Part shown: positions 11,761 through 24,959 of the stretch, one piece after another
Position numbering within the stretch: position 1 is the first letter of the stretch
Layout of the letters: each line of letters starts with the position of its first letter
Origin: Cycas panzhihuaensis
Taxonomy: Eukaryota > Cycadophyta
Reading direction: 5' to 3'
Assembly: GCA_023213395.1 (NCBI GenBank)
Contig: CM041465.1
Location: 202,065,741 to 202,129,740 of the forward strand
DNA length: 64,000 nucleotides
Notes under the pieces: generated by a model
The model's input: only the letters and a program-made list of their open reading frames with translations
What the model was told of the DNA's origin: nothing
Database searches by the model: none
Made by a program: the position numbers and the translations under genes

Positions 11761-12709
11761 ATTTTGTATGATCACATGCTTCTGAATAATTTTGTGGTTC
11801 AACGGAGCACATTAAACTTTGATGTCTCTATGACTTAGTTCTTTGCTCAAATACATTATCTCTTGATTCTTCAAGAGTTTTGATGTACCACTTGGGTAAC
11901 CTTTTTTACGGTTCCTAACTGCTTCTTTGAGAAGAGTTTTGTTCTTCTTCAGGAAGGTTTTTCTCTTTCTTGGACAGTTGATGTTGTTTTGGGATTCTTT
12001 GCTCATTTTCTTCCTGAAGCTCACTATCTAATGTATCTTTTTCTGTGCTAGTGACTTCAGAGATCTCTTCAATTGGTACATGTACCTGTGTATCTCCTTC
12101 AATTTGTCTATGCACTATCTTTTCTTTTTTATTTAACTATTCATTAAAAGTCACATCTCTACTAACATAGATCCTATTTGTTTTTGGATCTATACATCTA
12201 TATGCTTTAAATTTGTTACTATATCCAACCATAATGCATTTAATGCTTTTATCATTTAGTTTGGTTCTCTTCTTGTGAGGAATGTGAACATAAGTTTTAT
12301 TACCAAAGATTTTAAGGTGACTTACAATTGGCTTTCTCCTGGTCTAGGCTTCTTCAGAAGTTACCTTATCCAGAACTTGTGTAGGGCTCCTGCTGATGAG
12401 GTATACTACTGTGTTGATTGCTTCAGCCCAATATGTTTTTGTTATTGCCTTTTCACTTATCATGCTTCCTGCCATTTCCATTATTGTCTTGTTCATACGT
12501 TTGACTACATTCGATTTTGGTGTATATGGAGTAGTTACCTATTTCTATATCCCATTCATTTTACAAAAATGACAGAAGTCATTTGATATGTATTCTCCTC
12601 CTCTGTTAGATTAGAGATTTTTTATTTTGCATTCACTTTCCAACTCAACTTGTCCCCTGAACTCTTTGAAGTAATCTAAAACTTCTAATTTACTAAAAAG
12701 AAAATTGAC
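11761..12709 (-). pseudogene. Cop2 integrase C-terminal half and linker
   Basis: Broken minus-strand frames (11812-12024, 11915-12115) encode a charged, low-complexity linker. 12130-12700 holds the remains of the integrase core end and C-terminal region (NRT-, FHAWAEA- and YKRSYVNKM-type segments in shifted frames). Stops are frequent. Confidence 0.65.
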
Positions 12710-13432
12710 TCACATTTTTTTGGAGAAATCAACAATGAAGGTGAGAAAGTACCTTGCTCCATTTATTGAGTTTGGTGTTATTAGCCCACATAAATCAGTA
12801 TGAATTAATTCTAATTTTTTGTGTGCTTTCCATGTGCTTTTCTGGAGAGGAACTCCATGTTGTTTGCTTATCATACAACTTTTGCATACAAAGTCTTCAA
12901 AAGACATTTCAGGAAGACCATCCACCATATTAAAATTCTTTAATAAATCTAATTGTCTGTTTGCAATGTGTCCATACTTAGAATGCATTATTTCATTTAT
13001 GGGGCTGTTAATAGCAAGAGACTTTACAAAATGAACAAGCAGAACAGGAGTGGAAATTAGTTTATAGTGGTTATCAATTTCCACTCCTTTTGTAATTATA
13101 ATCCCATCATTTTTCATGTCACGAATGTGACAGCTTCCATCTTTGTTAAGAATGACCTTGGACCCCTTTTTCCTTAACTGAGATACAAACAAAAGATTTC
13201 TTTTTAGGCCATGTACATAAAGAACTTCTCCAATTTTTTTGATTTTACCATCAATTGAGACAGCAATAGTACCTTTCCCCTTAATTTGTAGAGGAAAGTT
13301 ATTACTGAGCTCCACAGTTTTGTTGATGAAATATGGCGTCAACATTTCAAACCATTCTCTTCTCTCAGTCATATGATTTGATACTCTTGAGTCTATGTAC
13401 CAATCTTCATTTTTGTTGGTGCGCATGAACAT
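12710..13432 (-). pseudogene. Cop2 protease, GAG-pre-integrase and integrase start
   Basis: An open block of 240 codons. It starts with the protease site WYIDSRVSNHMT (usual DSGASNHMT, glycine replaced by arginine). Then come the GAG-pre-integrase domain with a HSKYGHIANRQLDLL zinc-binding segment and CKSCMISKQHGVP, and the integrase core start LELIHTDLCGLITPNS. The first catalytic aspartate (in HTDLCG) is retained. This is the longest surviving frame of the element. The altered protease site suggests it is dead. Confidence 0.88.
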
Positions 13433-14470
13433 AGCTATGATAATGGCAATTTCTTCATCTTCTTCTTTTACCTATTCGTGGTTGTAGTTTACTTCTACTC
13501 CCTTCCCTCTCTAGATGTCATCCTATTTTTATGGACAACGATTTGAAGAGCATCCTATTCTTTGACAATAATAACAATTTGGTAAGTTTTGCATTCTACA
13601 ATACCTTCCACAATGGAAACATACTCTAGATTCTTTGAGTGTAGACTTGCCTCTTCCTTCTAACACCCATGGAGCTCTCCCTCGTCCTTCAAGAGACTAG
13701 GATGATCTCGCTAAAATCTTGGGCCACCCTTTGGTAGATTTGCTACGTCCTATCAACATATTTCTGGACTGTCCCCTACTTTCCATACTCAACTTTGAGA
13801 GAAATGCTTCTTCAATGTCTATTTCTTCTTCATATCTGTTATTCCTTTGTTTTTGTTGTAGCATGTGCCCTGTCAAAGTGTCAAAGGACTTATTTGTTGT
13901 ATGCCCACCTATGGTAAGTGTGTTTACCAATGTCAAATGATTTTGGCAATTTATTAATAGTTAGACAAACAAGCTTAGAGTCAGCTGTAGTTTCACCTAT
14001 AGACACTAGACCATTCTTGATCTCAACTATCTTTGTTATAAAACTTGACACTTTTTTTTTTCTTTGGGATTAACTTTGTATAGTTGTTTTCTGGGAGATA
14101 TTATCTATGCTTCATTCTTCTTGTTATATAGTGAGACTAAAATTCTCCAATCCTCTGGAGAGGTGAAGATTGAACCTATGTGTCTTCTTGTTATATAGTG
14201 AGACTAAAATTCTCCAAGCCTCTGGAGAGGCGAAGGTTGAACCTATGTGGCTCAACAAGGAATATCCTATAGACAACATAATTGTAGCCAAAGCAATCCT
14301 GTCTCTCTCTTCCCAACTAATCACATCCACCATATCAGTGGGTTTGACCTACTTCCCTGTGACTGTTCCATGCATTTTTTTCCATTAAGAGATCTTGCAT
14401 TTTTAGTTTCCATATGTTATAGTTTTGTCTTGTGAGTTTGTCAAACTCTCCGAGGGAAAAAACTGAGGCC
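13433..14470 (-). pseudogene. Cop2 gag with paired zinc knuckles
   Basis: Minus-strand blocks at 13697-13936 and 14124-14333 carry FDTLTGHMLQQKQRNNRYEE and a UBN2-type gag segment. Between 13530 and 13640 are two cysteine-rich knuckles, one retaining CYYC...C. Block 14124-14333 includes a direct duplication of about 60 bp (14125-14245, ending in the TCTGGAGAGG repeat). Element B has the same gag. Confidence 0.75.
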
Positions 14471-15141
14471 ATTTTGAGTTAAAGTTCTGTATTTGAAGGG
14501 CAAATGAAAGATAAAAGTGAAAGACTATGATCAGGCCGTACAACTGTACAGTTTTTTACAAAAAAAGTATGACTGTACAAAATGAAAAAAAATGGTCTCA
14601 AAATGAATCTAAGATTCTCCTCTCTTTAGATTTGTGAAAACTTTTGAAAAAAACTTTTTGGATTTTTAGAAAATGGCCTAAAACATATGGTTGTGTAGGG
14701 TTTTTGACCAAAAAATGCTTCTATCTCTTTAAAACTCCAGTGAAATCTAGCAAACTTATAGGCAAATGAAATATCTTGAAGAAACGAAGAGTTTGAGATT
14801 GATTTTACCTGAAAAGACTGAGAGATCTGAGAGAAATCTATGAATGAAGCTTTGAATGGGTTTGCATTGTAAAACTATGTTTTCCTTCTTAATGATGAAG
14901 AATTCGGGTTCAAATCTTTAGAACAGATTGATCTCCTCACCACCAAATTTTGTTTAATTCTGAGCACTTCAAAAAATTGCATCTGTATAGATTTGCTCAG
15001 TTCCATATTGTTTTATACTGTTATTAATGAGGTTGTACTATATCCTTTTCTCCTTAAAATAAACTAAAGATACTTTCTTTAAATTGAGTCTCTCAAATTA
15101 TCTCTTGTTAGGCTTAGATTTGCAAACCTGTTTTGATACCA
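14471..15141 (-). other. Cop2 untranslated leader
   Basis: AT-rich stretch between the gag start and the primer-binding site, without open frames. Similar sequence is found in the leaders of elements C and E. Confidence 0.6.
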
Positions 15142-15353
15142 TGTTAGAACACTCAATGAATCTGTGAAGACAATACTTCAATGTATTAATGAGGAGAGAG
15201 AAACTCTCATATAAATACATCATGTGTACATAAAAAGGCTAGTGCATGTAGGCCAAGTGTCAATAATACATTAAAGAGGGGTTGGACACATAACCCTCAA
15301 TTCTACCTTAGAGAACTTCAAAAAACAAAAGATAGAATATTATTTCTCTAACA
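15142..15353 (-). repeat. Cop2 5' LTR
   Basis: 212 bp, matching 10111-10322. TGATACCA (reverse complement of TGGTATCA) abuts its left side, which fixes the element's orientation as minus. Confidence 0.9.
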
Positions 15354-16065
<712 letters not shown>

Positions 16066-17099
16066 TGCCACTATGTTTTCATCATTTTTTGTTTTTTTAT
16101 TTTTTCGTGTATTTATACATGTGTGTGATTTTGATTTTTGTAATTTTCTTCAATATTTACATGAGTTGGATAAATTCATCTTGATAAATGGTTAGTGTGG
16201 CTACCCTTTACTTGCCATTTTGTTTTCCTAGTTGAGTAAGTTCTTTCTTCTTGTTACATGAGATTGTTTCCATCTAGGCTTTACCCTTGTCCTTCCCTGG
16301 GGTGGCATAACTTTTGGCTTAGCTATGCTTAAGGATGTTTTTCTAGGCCTGCATTCCTTTGGTCTCTTGTTTGTGCAAATGGTTGTTTGTTTAGGGCTTG
16401 GCATTTTCTCCAATTTGGTCCACCATTCATTGGAGCAGTTAATGAAGTTTGATGTTAGGGAGAGTGAAAGTCAAATCATCTCTTTTTCTAACGAGTTTTC
16501 ATACCTTTGGGAATCATTATATTATTTGGATTTATGAGTGTCTTCCTCCAAAGTTATATGGAAGTATTTTGTCTCATTACTATCATGTACTTGATTCATG
16601 CATTTAGTCATTACTTGGGCCATATCCACTAAATCATCTTCATTATATTGATTGTCAATGCATGTTGATGGAAGCGTTCCCCTTTGCCTTTTTAGACATG
16701 TCTTTTTAGCATTCATATTTGGTACCAAGAATTTGTTGAGCCATGAAATTAGTGGAGTTATCATTTTCAATTCTCAAGGAGTTGTGTCCCTTAGATGTTA
16801 TTTGTATCCTTGTTTTATATTCATCCATGAACAAGGTAAGTGCAAAATTTTCCAAATTCTGGATAGCTTTAGCAACAAAAACCATGAACGTCCTAACAAA
16901 GTAAGGTATGCAAATACCCCTAATAGCTCATTCTTCCACACCCCCCACAACCCTTGGGGCCTTTAAACCAATATTAGCAAAATTTTTATAGATGTTACTT
17001 TATCTTCTTGTATGATTTCATTCTCTTTAATCTCATCATATCTTGCCTTTTAGAAGTGGTATCGCAAAATTCTTTCTCTGTGGATTGGGTATTTTTCTC
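16066..17099. other. Intergenic, possible worn Gypsy sequence
   Basis: Short minus-strand frames (16228-16413, 16522-16770) have retroelement-like composition but no decisive motif. Their position downstream, on the minus strand, of the protease remnant at 17100-17520 makes a worn Gypsy pol plausible. Confidence 0.3.
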
Positions 17100-17520
17100 T
17101 CTTTAAATCTTAAAACAACCCATATTGTTGGCTTCATAGGCCCCTTTCAACCATCTAGCCAACATGATAGCTTCTCATAAGTGCATTTGACCAAAATTCT
17201 TATCCTCCATCTTATATTGGTAGGTTGAATATGAGTAAGAATTTGTGGTAAGTATGCCATAAATAGTTGTATTGGAAGCATTATCTTCAATGCATTCATA
17301 TTTTATGATTTTTTCCATGGAGGGAAAGTATAGGCACCCTTTCTTGAATAGTCTTGTAGCATTCAACCATTGCATCCCTAAGAGAACAAGGTAGGATGGG
17401 GTCTCATGTTTTATTTTTACGATAACAAAATCTTAGTTGATGGCAATTTTGGCTGCCATTATAAGGATTGTTTTTGAAGTTCTTGAAGTTCTTGATGGTT
17501 GGATTCAAAGTTGTTTGACT
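17100..17520 (-). pseudogene. Gypsy-type retropepsin remnant
   Basis: The minus strand reads TPSYLVLLGMQWLNATRLF, then KKGCLYFPSMEKIIKYE. This matches the C-terminal flap of plant Gypsy proteases, usually LLGRPWL with an alanine and basic residues after it. Element G has the equivalent TLLGRPWLLATKAIQD at 56480-56530. The catalytic DSG/DGG part is not recognisable. No LTRs can be assigned. Confidence 0.45.
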
Positions 17521-20328
17521 AATTTAAGCAAAAATATAGAGGATGTAAATTGTGCTTGACCTAATTTGTTCTAGGTCTTTCTTATGAAGAGATTTGCATT
17601 AGATCCATTGATGCCAATCTTTAGTGTAGTTTAGATAGGAACACACATAATCTTGATCACTTCTAAGGGATGCATTTAGTGTGTTTATGAAAGCTTTGAA
17701 TTAGACTCTATAAGTGGTTGTTGAAGGAGGAGAATGGGTTATGAACAAATTTTAATCATTCTTCTAGGTTTCAAGTGTGTAAGAATGTAAATGAAAGTAA
17801 TAAATGTGCACACTATAAACCAAACAAGGAGACACGACTAAAAATAGCTAAAAAATTCCTTTCATGCCTTAAATAGAAATGAAATGTGATAGGGGGTGTC
17901 CTAAGAGTGGGAGTTTGCCTAGAAGTTTCTATCATGTATGCAAATATTTAGGAACTTTGAAACATTTAGTAATATTTTGGAAAAGGATGGCAGATATTTG
18001 AAAATAAGTGACAATTTCTATTATAGTGGAAAGTCTTAATTCTTTAATGAGAACAATAAAAAACAATGAATTTTTCATGAACAAATGTACACAATTGAGA
18101 AAAGGTGGAAATTATAGAAATTAAAAACAATCTTCTATGCTCTTTTTCTTTTCAAATGCGATGTATAAAATTAATGAAAAGAAAAATAAACCCTAGGAAT
18201 TAAAGGGAAACAAATTCTTGAAACCGGTATGGCCACCACTTGTTATGGTGGTCTTGGCTCCTATAATTAAGTTTACTATGGATTCAGTAGTCCCCACAAC
18301 AACAAATGGGAAAAAGAGGAAGATGATATACTAACTTGCAACCCCAATAACCACTGTAGAGTTTTCGTAGCTAACTTCATTAACATAGAATCACACAAGC
18401 CTCTTGTTTTTCAAGTCATGGAAATGGATGCATAAGACAAAGGGATTCAAACATAGAAAAAGCATTCCTTTCTCAAGAGTTCTTTAGTGGAGGGGCTTAC
18501 TTTAATGGAAAGCAATATTCTTTATCAATAAAAAGGAAATGACACAAATAACATGGCAAGAGGCCATGGGAGATTAATAAAGAATAATATTTATAAAGAA
18601 ACAATATGCATCAGATATGTTAGGATTAAGTGGAGATGTTGATTCCACATCAAGGCTTCTCCCATCGAGAAACCAAAAGGAGGACTTGGTGGAATGATCA
18701 CCAATGGCAGGAAGTGTTTCTTAGTCCTTTTCATACCAGTCTGTTACAAAACACACCTTACCTTTGTTGCTAGCAAATGGGATAATATATCTAATAGCAT
18801 AAATAAAAGAATCATTACATTTGAACCATATAAGTACACAATGAAAGTAAAATAAACAAAACATGATGTGTTATGTAAATTGTTCAACCATGGTCATAAA
18901 GGTGCTAGTATATGTGGTATGAACATCATTGTAGGGAATTTCCATGCACATTGCTTCTAGTTGTCCATTGTTGGAAGTAAATGCCCCCCTACTCATGAAC
19001 CCATTTGTCCCATGTAATGTCTCAGTCGATTAGACAACAACCCCACTAATGCCAACTTGAATGTGGTGCCGAGATGTTTATTTTACCCTATCCATTAGCC
19101 TTTCCTTTGAATCACTCATTCTATGATGTAGTCTCAAAGCTTCTTCAACACATGTACCTAGTTTCCATGGACTCTAACCAAGGTTCAAGGTCCATATGAT
19201 GAGAGTAAGGTCAAGTCATAACCCATCCTTTTGGGTAGTTAGCTATCACTTAGTGGAGTACCTTCCATATTTTTGTTTCTATATGACTTTAACATAGAAT
19301 CTAATCAATTAGGTCTCCATGGGATTCTGTCCATTAGATCACACACATGAGAGGCTTATAGTCCTCAAGGGGGAGCATTTCCTCAGTCTCGAGTCACTAG
19401 CACATAAGAGAGTATGGTTCCCTATGGAATTCATGTAATGCAATCTACAATTCACTTGCATAATTTTACATTCCATATCCATAGCCAAACTTAATTCATA
19501 CACTATACACGGTATGAAATAAATAATAAATAAACATGGCACAATAATAACACCATTTTCCCTGTCTATCGGTATAACATATGCACAACATAACCATATT
19601 GTATGCATACTAAATCAAAATAATGTAATGCATATCTACGACCATTATTTTTCCAAGTGAAATATGCATAAATGAAAGAGGGGACAAGAAGTATATTTCT
19701 CTTATAATTCTTCAAAATAATATACAAAACATGATAGAAGAATACCTTGAATGCTATCTCAAATTTTAGGGTTTCATCTTGAGAATAATCATATATATAT
19801 ATATTAGATAACTTGGGATAGATAAATCATAGTTAATGACATTGATATAAGCCCATTGTCTTTAGCCATGAAAGCAATCTTCCATTAAATTTGGTTTATC
19901 TACAATTTTTTTCAAGCATTAATTATGGCTTGAATTTTTGACATTTCACCTCCTAGGTATAACCAAAATTAGGTTTCAAGAAGGCCTAGCCTTACAATTT
20001 GCGTATACAGTCATGCAACCTTACTTTTTATCATTGTATGGATGTATACATAGTTTGTGGCCCTACTCACACCCAATTGTACAATTGTCATAATGACCAA
20101 CTGTACAATAACTAATAGTGACTGTATAACATGCTTGACAACCTTACAACTTGCCATAGGGTAGTCGTACAACCTTTAAGGGAAATTATATGACATTGTT
20201 ATATATGGGCTATATAGTCTCATAATTGGCCATATCCTTAAGTTAAAGTTTAGAGAAATAAATATACTATTTGTGGATATTAATGGAGGTACTCACCTGT
20301 CTTTGCCTCTTTTAAATACACTTGTCTA
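17521..20328. other. Intergenic, nothing recognised
   Basis: 2.8 kb of AT-rich DNA with only short frames (19339-19608 on the minus strand is the longest, 89 codons) and no conserved motif. Confidence 0.5.
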
Positions 20329-20591
20329 TGTTAGAATTAATGTTTAAATAGTTGTACACTTAGGATGTTAATTAGGGTCATAACTTAATGTTGTAGGTCC
20401 TAGAATGCTAAGGGTATTTTTGTGCCACATGGTCATTGCTTAATTTATGACAAGTGTCTACAATATTAGAAAGTCCTTAATGGACAAGTGACATGTTGGG
20501 GTAATTATTGATCCAATGGCCAGTTACTAGTCCATTCATGTATAAATATATGTAATGTATATTACACATATTAGGTTGAAGAGTTCCTAAT
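20329..20591 (+). repeat. H 5' LTR, left part
   Basis: Starts TGTTAGAATT and has a TATAAATATATG promoter-like element near 20542. It is cut by the 5' LTR of element A at 20592. Confidence 0.5.
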
Positions 20592-21061
20592 TGACAGAAT
20601 TAATGATTTATTCATTAATTCATCTTGATGTACTTTCTAATTAATGTAAACGCAAGTCACTTTAGTAACATAATGTTATAAAGTGCAAATGTACCTTAAG
20701 TTGTAACTTGAAGTTGTGAATTCTAGTTGACAGCTTAAAAGTCCACTTTCGCCAATGTAAGCATGAGTGACACTTGGTCACCATGCAAATAGTCTTTCAT
20801 GCATGTGCGCCACTTGTCCACCATGCATGACCATTGTACTTTCTATATATTGAGCACCTCTCTTGGCAATTGTAAACATTGGATTATTGAGAGAGTTTAT
20901 GTTGTGTAAGCTTCGTTTATGCTAATCAAAGGTTGTTTTGAGATTTGAACATAATTTTTACCTCTCCAAGTTTTTATGCTTTGATCATACTAATGTGATT
21001 GTGGCTATTCATTTTTAATGATAGATCTTAGAAATGAAAATAGCTAATCTATTTTCTCTCA
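20592..21061 (+). repeat. A 5' LTR
   Basis: 470 bp, TGACAGAATTAATG...TTCTCTCA. TTCTATATATTGAG near 20840 is a candidate TATA region. Two bases separate the LTR from the primer-binding site. Confidence 0.9.
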
Positions 21062-23034
21062 TTTGGTATCAAAGCATGCTGTTTTTTCACTCTTTTTAGT
21101 GATTTTTCATTGCTTTCTACTAACCCTCTTGATAAAATTGTGGTTGGTCATTTGTTGTGAGCCAAGGCAATTATGGGAATTGATAGAATTATTTATTAGA
21201 AGTTGGTCTCAAATATTATTAGGGTATTGGTTTTATTATTAGTAAGTTGGTTTTTTGAAGGATTGTTAAATTTGACTCCTATAAATAGAGAACTATTATT
21301 CACTTATAAATATTTTTTTGTGAGTTAATCCATTTGGGGTCTTTTGACCATTTGGCTCTAAAAAGCTTTTTTTTAGCTTTCATTTCAGTTTTCTTTTGAG
21401 TTTGAAGAAGTAGATCCAATTTAGGATCACTTATAGTGGTATAAGAGCTTCAATTTTGGTGTACCAAGGATCTGCATTTTGGGGAGTGTAAATAGAAGAA
21501 TTTTAGAGAAATAACTGTGAATTTGAGTCCACTAGGCCTGTTTTGCAAATTTTGAGTAGTTATACTACAGGTTTTACAGTGGAATTATGAAAATATCAGG
21601 GAACTTAATTTCAGCATGTTGTTCGTTGCTATTTTTAGGGTTTAAAGTCTACCACTACAACTTCAAATGGCCATAACTTTGTCTACATATATCTAATTGA
21701 CCTCAAAAAATTTTGAATTTGTGTCTCAATATCTACTTTCCATTGCAAGTGGTATTAGAGTCAAGGTCACGGATTCGATTTTTAGAGGGGATGGCCTCAG
21801 TAGAATATTGGCATAATAGTATTTGCTTGGGGCCCAATGAGAACGAAATTACTGAGCATAGGTCACTGAGAGTGGGTTGCCAAGATGTCAACGCCTTGTG
21901 GGTGAGGTAACGTTCCTCGAGGTTTTGGTGTAATGGTTTGTTACAACATCATCAAGCATCTACTAGTTTATCCTGCTCCAAACCTAGGGTCTCTCTATAG
22001 TACAATCTTCATTTTTGTATACGGCTGTCACAAATGCCATACTTTGGCCACACCAAAAAATCCCATTTCAACTCATTTTTTCATAAAAAATCTTCTAAAT
22101 CAATTTTGTTGACCCTTAAGTATCATCATAGTCTCATTTCATCCTTGCCTGCAACTGCATTAATCTTCCACGTCGGTCATGCACCTATTTTTTCCTTCCA
22201 TTTAACTATGCTTTGCCTACAACTAATAAAATCTTGTGACATGACCACTTAAGACGATCCTCTCATTGTGCTCTTTTGAGATCCAAGGTTAGATTAGCAT
22301 TTCGTTATTTCAATAAAGAGAAATCATCTCTCAAAAGTAAAAAGACTTGCTTTTGTTCAAATGCGTGAATTATATTTTTAAATTTTTTGATATTTCTATA
22401 GTTTTATAACTTCATGTCATATACTTTAGAATATTCATTGATTATTCCTTTTTTAATATTCACTTCTTACTAAAGTCACCTTATTTTATCATTTTTAACT
22501 CTTTTTTAGTGTTTTTTGTCATTTTTTTAGCATTTTTAAAAACCCTAACTTTTTATTGTCTTTTTAATTAAAAAATATATTTTCAAGTTTAAAAAATACA
22601 AAAAATTTAATGTTTTTAAAGTTACTTTTAGTTTTATTTAATATTTTTTTCTTTTTAAAAAAATAAAAAAAGGGAAAATATTTAACAAAAAGACATTTTA
22701 ACTTGAAACATTAAAAAAGATAACTTCCAAATTAATTTCGAGACCATTCCATTTTTGTGAGAATAATTAGAACCCCTGAAGTTAATCACTCCCATACATG
22801 TGAGTTGTATGTGTCTAGATAAGCAAGTCAGGGGACAACTCACTATTGGGTGTATTGAGTGACGCGTTGAGGTGTAAACCCTCAAACTTGAAGTTTGGAG
22901 ACCAGGCTAGACCTGGAGAGGGTGGGTGTCTTGGTTGTTAAGTGTGCCATTAGATGAGGACCTAATCATTAAAGTCGTAAATCTAGTGTGGATGGATCCA
23001 CAGTGTCAGGTGGGCGACAGAGCCTTCTAGTTTT
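21062..23034 (+). other. A leader region, first part
   Basis: About 2 kb between A's primer-binding site and inserted element B, unusually long for a Copia leader. It includes an LTR-like block (21181-21435) and a second tRNA-primer-like TGGTATTAGAGTC at 21751. A further, older insertion or fusion may therefore be hidden here. 22360-22680 is extremely AT-rich. No coding frame is supported. Confidence 0.5.
21181..21435 (+). repeat. Possible extra LTR inside A's leader
   Basis: Starts TGATAGAATTATTT and contains CTATAAATAGAGAAC, a good TATA box, near 21280. It ends next to TGGTATAAGAGC (21439), which resembles an initiator Met-tRNA primer site. No partner LTR was found, so it is a guess that this is a solo or truncated LTR. 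Confidence 0.35.
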
Positions 23035-23237
23035 TGTTAAGGGTAATGTTTTATCTAGGCTTTATAACACTTCTCTCTAATGTACTATTATGAGGGTTAT
23101 GTAGCATTTCCCCCTTTCTCTTATCTTGTAACAAGTGGCACACATGCATTGATCCTTGTCAAAGACTCATGTACATTGTGCTATATTTATAGAGGGTTCT
23201 TCCTCATTAATAATATCAATCAATTGAGAGTTTTACA
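23035..23237 (+). repeat. B 5' LTR
   Basis: 203 bp, TGTTAAGGGTAATG...GAGTTTTACA, with CTATATTTATAGAGG as a promoter-like element near 23183. Confidence 0.92.
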
Positions 23238-23985
23238 TGGTATTAGAACAGGGTTAATTGCTCGCTTGAAAGCAAACTCAATTTAGATTCTAGAAGAGAT
23301 GTTTGATAGAGTTTCTGAGATAAACTGAAGGAAACTGAGTCTAATAGGTTTTCTTTCTCTGAAGGAGATTGTTAATAATCAAATTGTTAGGCAAACAAGA
23401 ATTGAACAAAAAGCAAACGAAGTAAAGACAAAGTATGGATTATATGGGCTTTACGGGCTAGAATTTTCAAGGTGCTCAGATTCCTCTAGAACTTTACCAA
23501 CAAAATCACAATAACAAGGCCTTCAACCTTCTCTAAAGAGTTAATCAAAGATAAGTATTTTTTCAGGCAATTTTGATCCATTTTCAGTGGGCGCAAGTTT
23601 GAAGTTTCTTCTACAGATTTCTTTGATTTTGCTTGGAATCTCCATGTAATATCTATCATAAAATACTCCTCTCATTAATACAATTCTTTTGAGACCAGTT
23701 TTGAAGGCTTTCATTGAAGATTTCAAAAGTTACAAGCGTTTTTCTTCAAAGACCCTAGCTGCCAATCAGAGATTTGATCTTATTTTTTGCTCAAACCTAT
23801 AGAGTTTTTTAGAATTTTTTTTTTTTTTTAAAGATTTGCAGACCTTGTCTTGAGAGCTTCCATTTGCACCCTTTTCTTCCAATTTTGTACACTAGCAAAT
23901 TTTCGTACAATTCCATACATTGTACGGCTGTATAGTCTTAAACATAGTTGCCAAGACTTTTCTCTTAGTTTCATTCAAATTAAAA

Positions 23986-24860
23986 ATGACTTCTTCTGTA
24001 GTAGCACTTGCTGAAGTAGATAAACTCACAAAAACCAATTTTAGCCTCTAGAAAATCAAAATAAAAGGACTTCTGAGAGCAAAAATGCATGGAAAATAGC
24101 AACTAGAGGGGAGAAGAAACCTACAAATATTGTTGATTAGATAAATTGGGAAGAAAGGTATAATATAGGTATTGTTGTCCTCAAACTCTCAATTTTAGAT
24201 TCGCTTTTGTTATATGTAAATGGCGTTGAAACCTCTTCAGAAATCAGGAAAGTAATGACTTCTCTATTTAGTCAAAGAAATGAGACCAGAATAATTGCTC
24301 TCAGGGAGGACGTGTACAGACTTAGAATGAGAGAAAGTCAAACTATCTTTGAATTTGTTGCTAAAGTGAATAGTGTCAAGAATAATCTTATCACAGCTGG
24401 AGATAAGATAACAGATACAGAACTAGTTGACTTGGTATTAAAGAAATTGCCTGAATCATTTCACAATATGGTCAATATGTTGACAGGAGGACAAACTGCA
24501 AAAATGACATTTGAAGACCTAACAGAGCATATGTTAAATCAAGAACAAAGGAACAAAAGATATGAAGAGGATGCAAAAATTGAAGAAGCTTTTGTGTCCA
24601 AACTCAACTTGGGTGGCAAAGGACGTGGACAACCCACCTTTCATGTAGGAGACAAAACATCTTTAACATGCACTAGAGGATGATGGATAGAAGGAAGAGG
24701 TAGAGTAAGGTCTACACCTCCAAGAGACTTCAGAGTTTACTTCAATTATGGTAAACTTGGTCACTTTTCAAGCAATTGCCGAGCTTTTGATGTCTGCTAT
24801 CATTGCAAACAATCCAGACATTTTCCTTATTAGTGCCCACAAAGACATGCTAAAATTCAG
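23986..24860 (+). pseudogene. B gag with two zinc knuckles
   Basis: Starts MTSSVVALAEVDKLTKTNF, has stops near its beginning, then an open block 24207-24683. That block carries the UBN2-type gag core (LRMRESQTIFEFVAKVNSVK, VLKKLPESFHNMVNML, LTEHMLNQEQRNKRYEE). Two knuckles follow: YGKLGHFSSNC (first cysteine pair damaged) and CYHCKQSRHFPY-stop-C (24800-24840). It would have formed the RNA-packaging particle. Stops within it make it non-functional. Confidence 0.85.
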
Positions 24861-24959
24861 AGAGGGAAGCAGGTAACAGGATATTACAACAAGGAGCAGG
24901 ATGCAATAGAAGATGAAATCGAAACAACCTTTGTGGTCGCTTTTATTGCTAGCTCCAAA

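Larger units (their letters stand above)
10111..15353 (-). mobile_element. Cop2: Copia LTR retrotransposon, minus strand
   Basis: LTRs of 212 bp lie at 10111-10322 (3') and 15142-15353 (5'). On the minus strand a TGGTATCAAAAC primer-binding site sits next to the 5' LTR (about 15130-15141), and a polypurine tract (AAGAGAGGG) next to the 3' LTR. The flanks GCTAG and TCTAG match at four of five bases. Gene order on the minus strand is gag, protease, integrase, reverse transcriptase, RNase H, the Copia order. All frames are interrupted. The two LTRs differ at about 19 of 212 positions, so the insertion is fairly old. It is the same family as elements B and E. Confidence 0.93.

Noticed and set aside
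12275-12586. Plus-strand ORFs opposite the pol genes of minus-strand elements (for example 12275-12586, 24768-24977, 25188-25571)
   Set aside because: They are antisense shadows of gag-pol.
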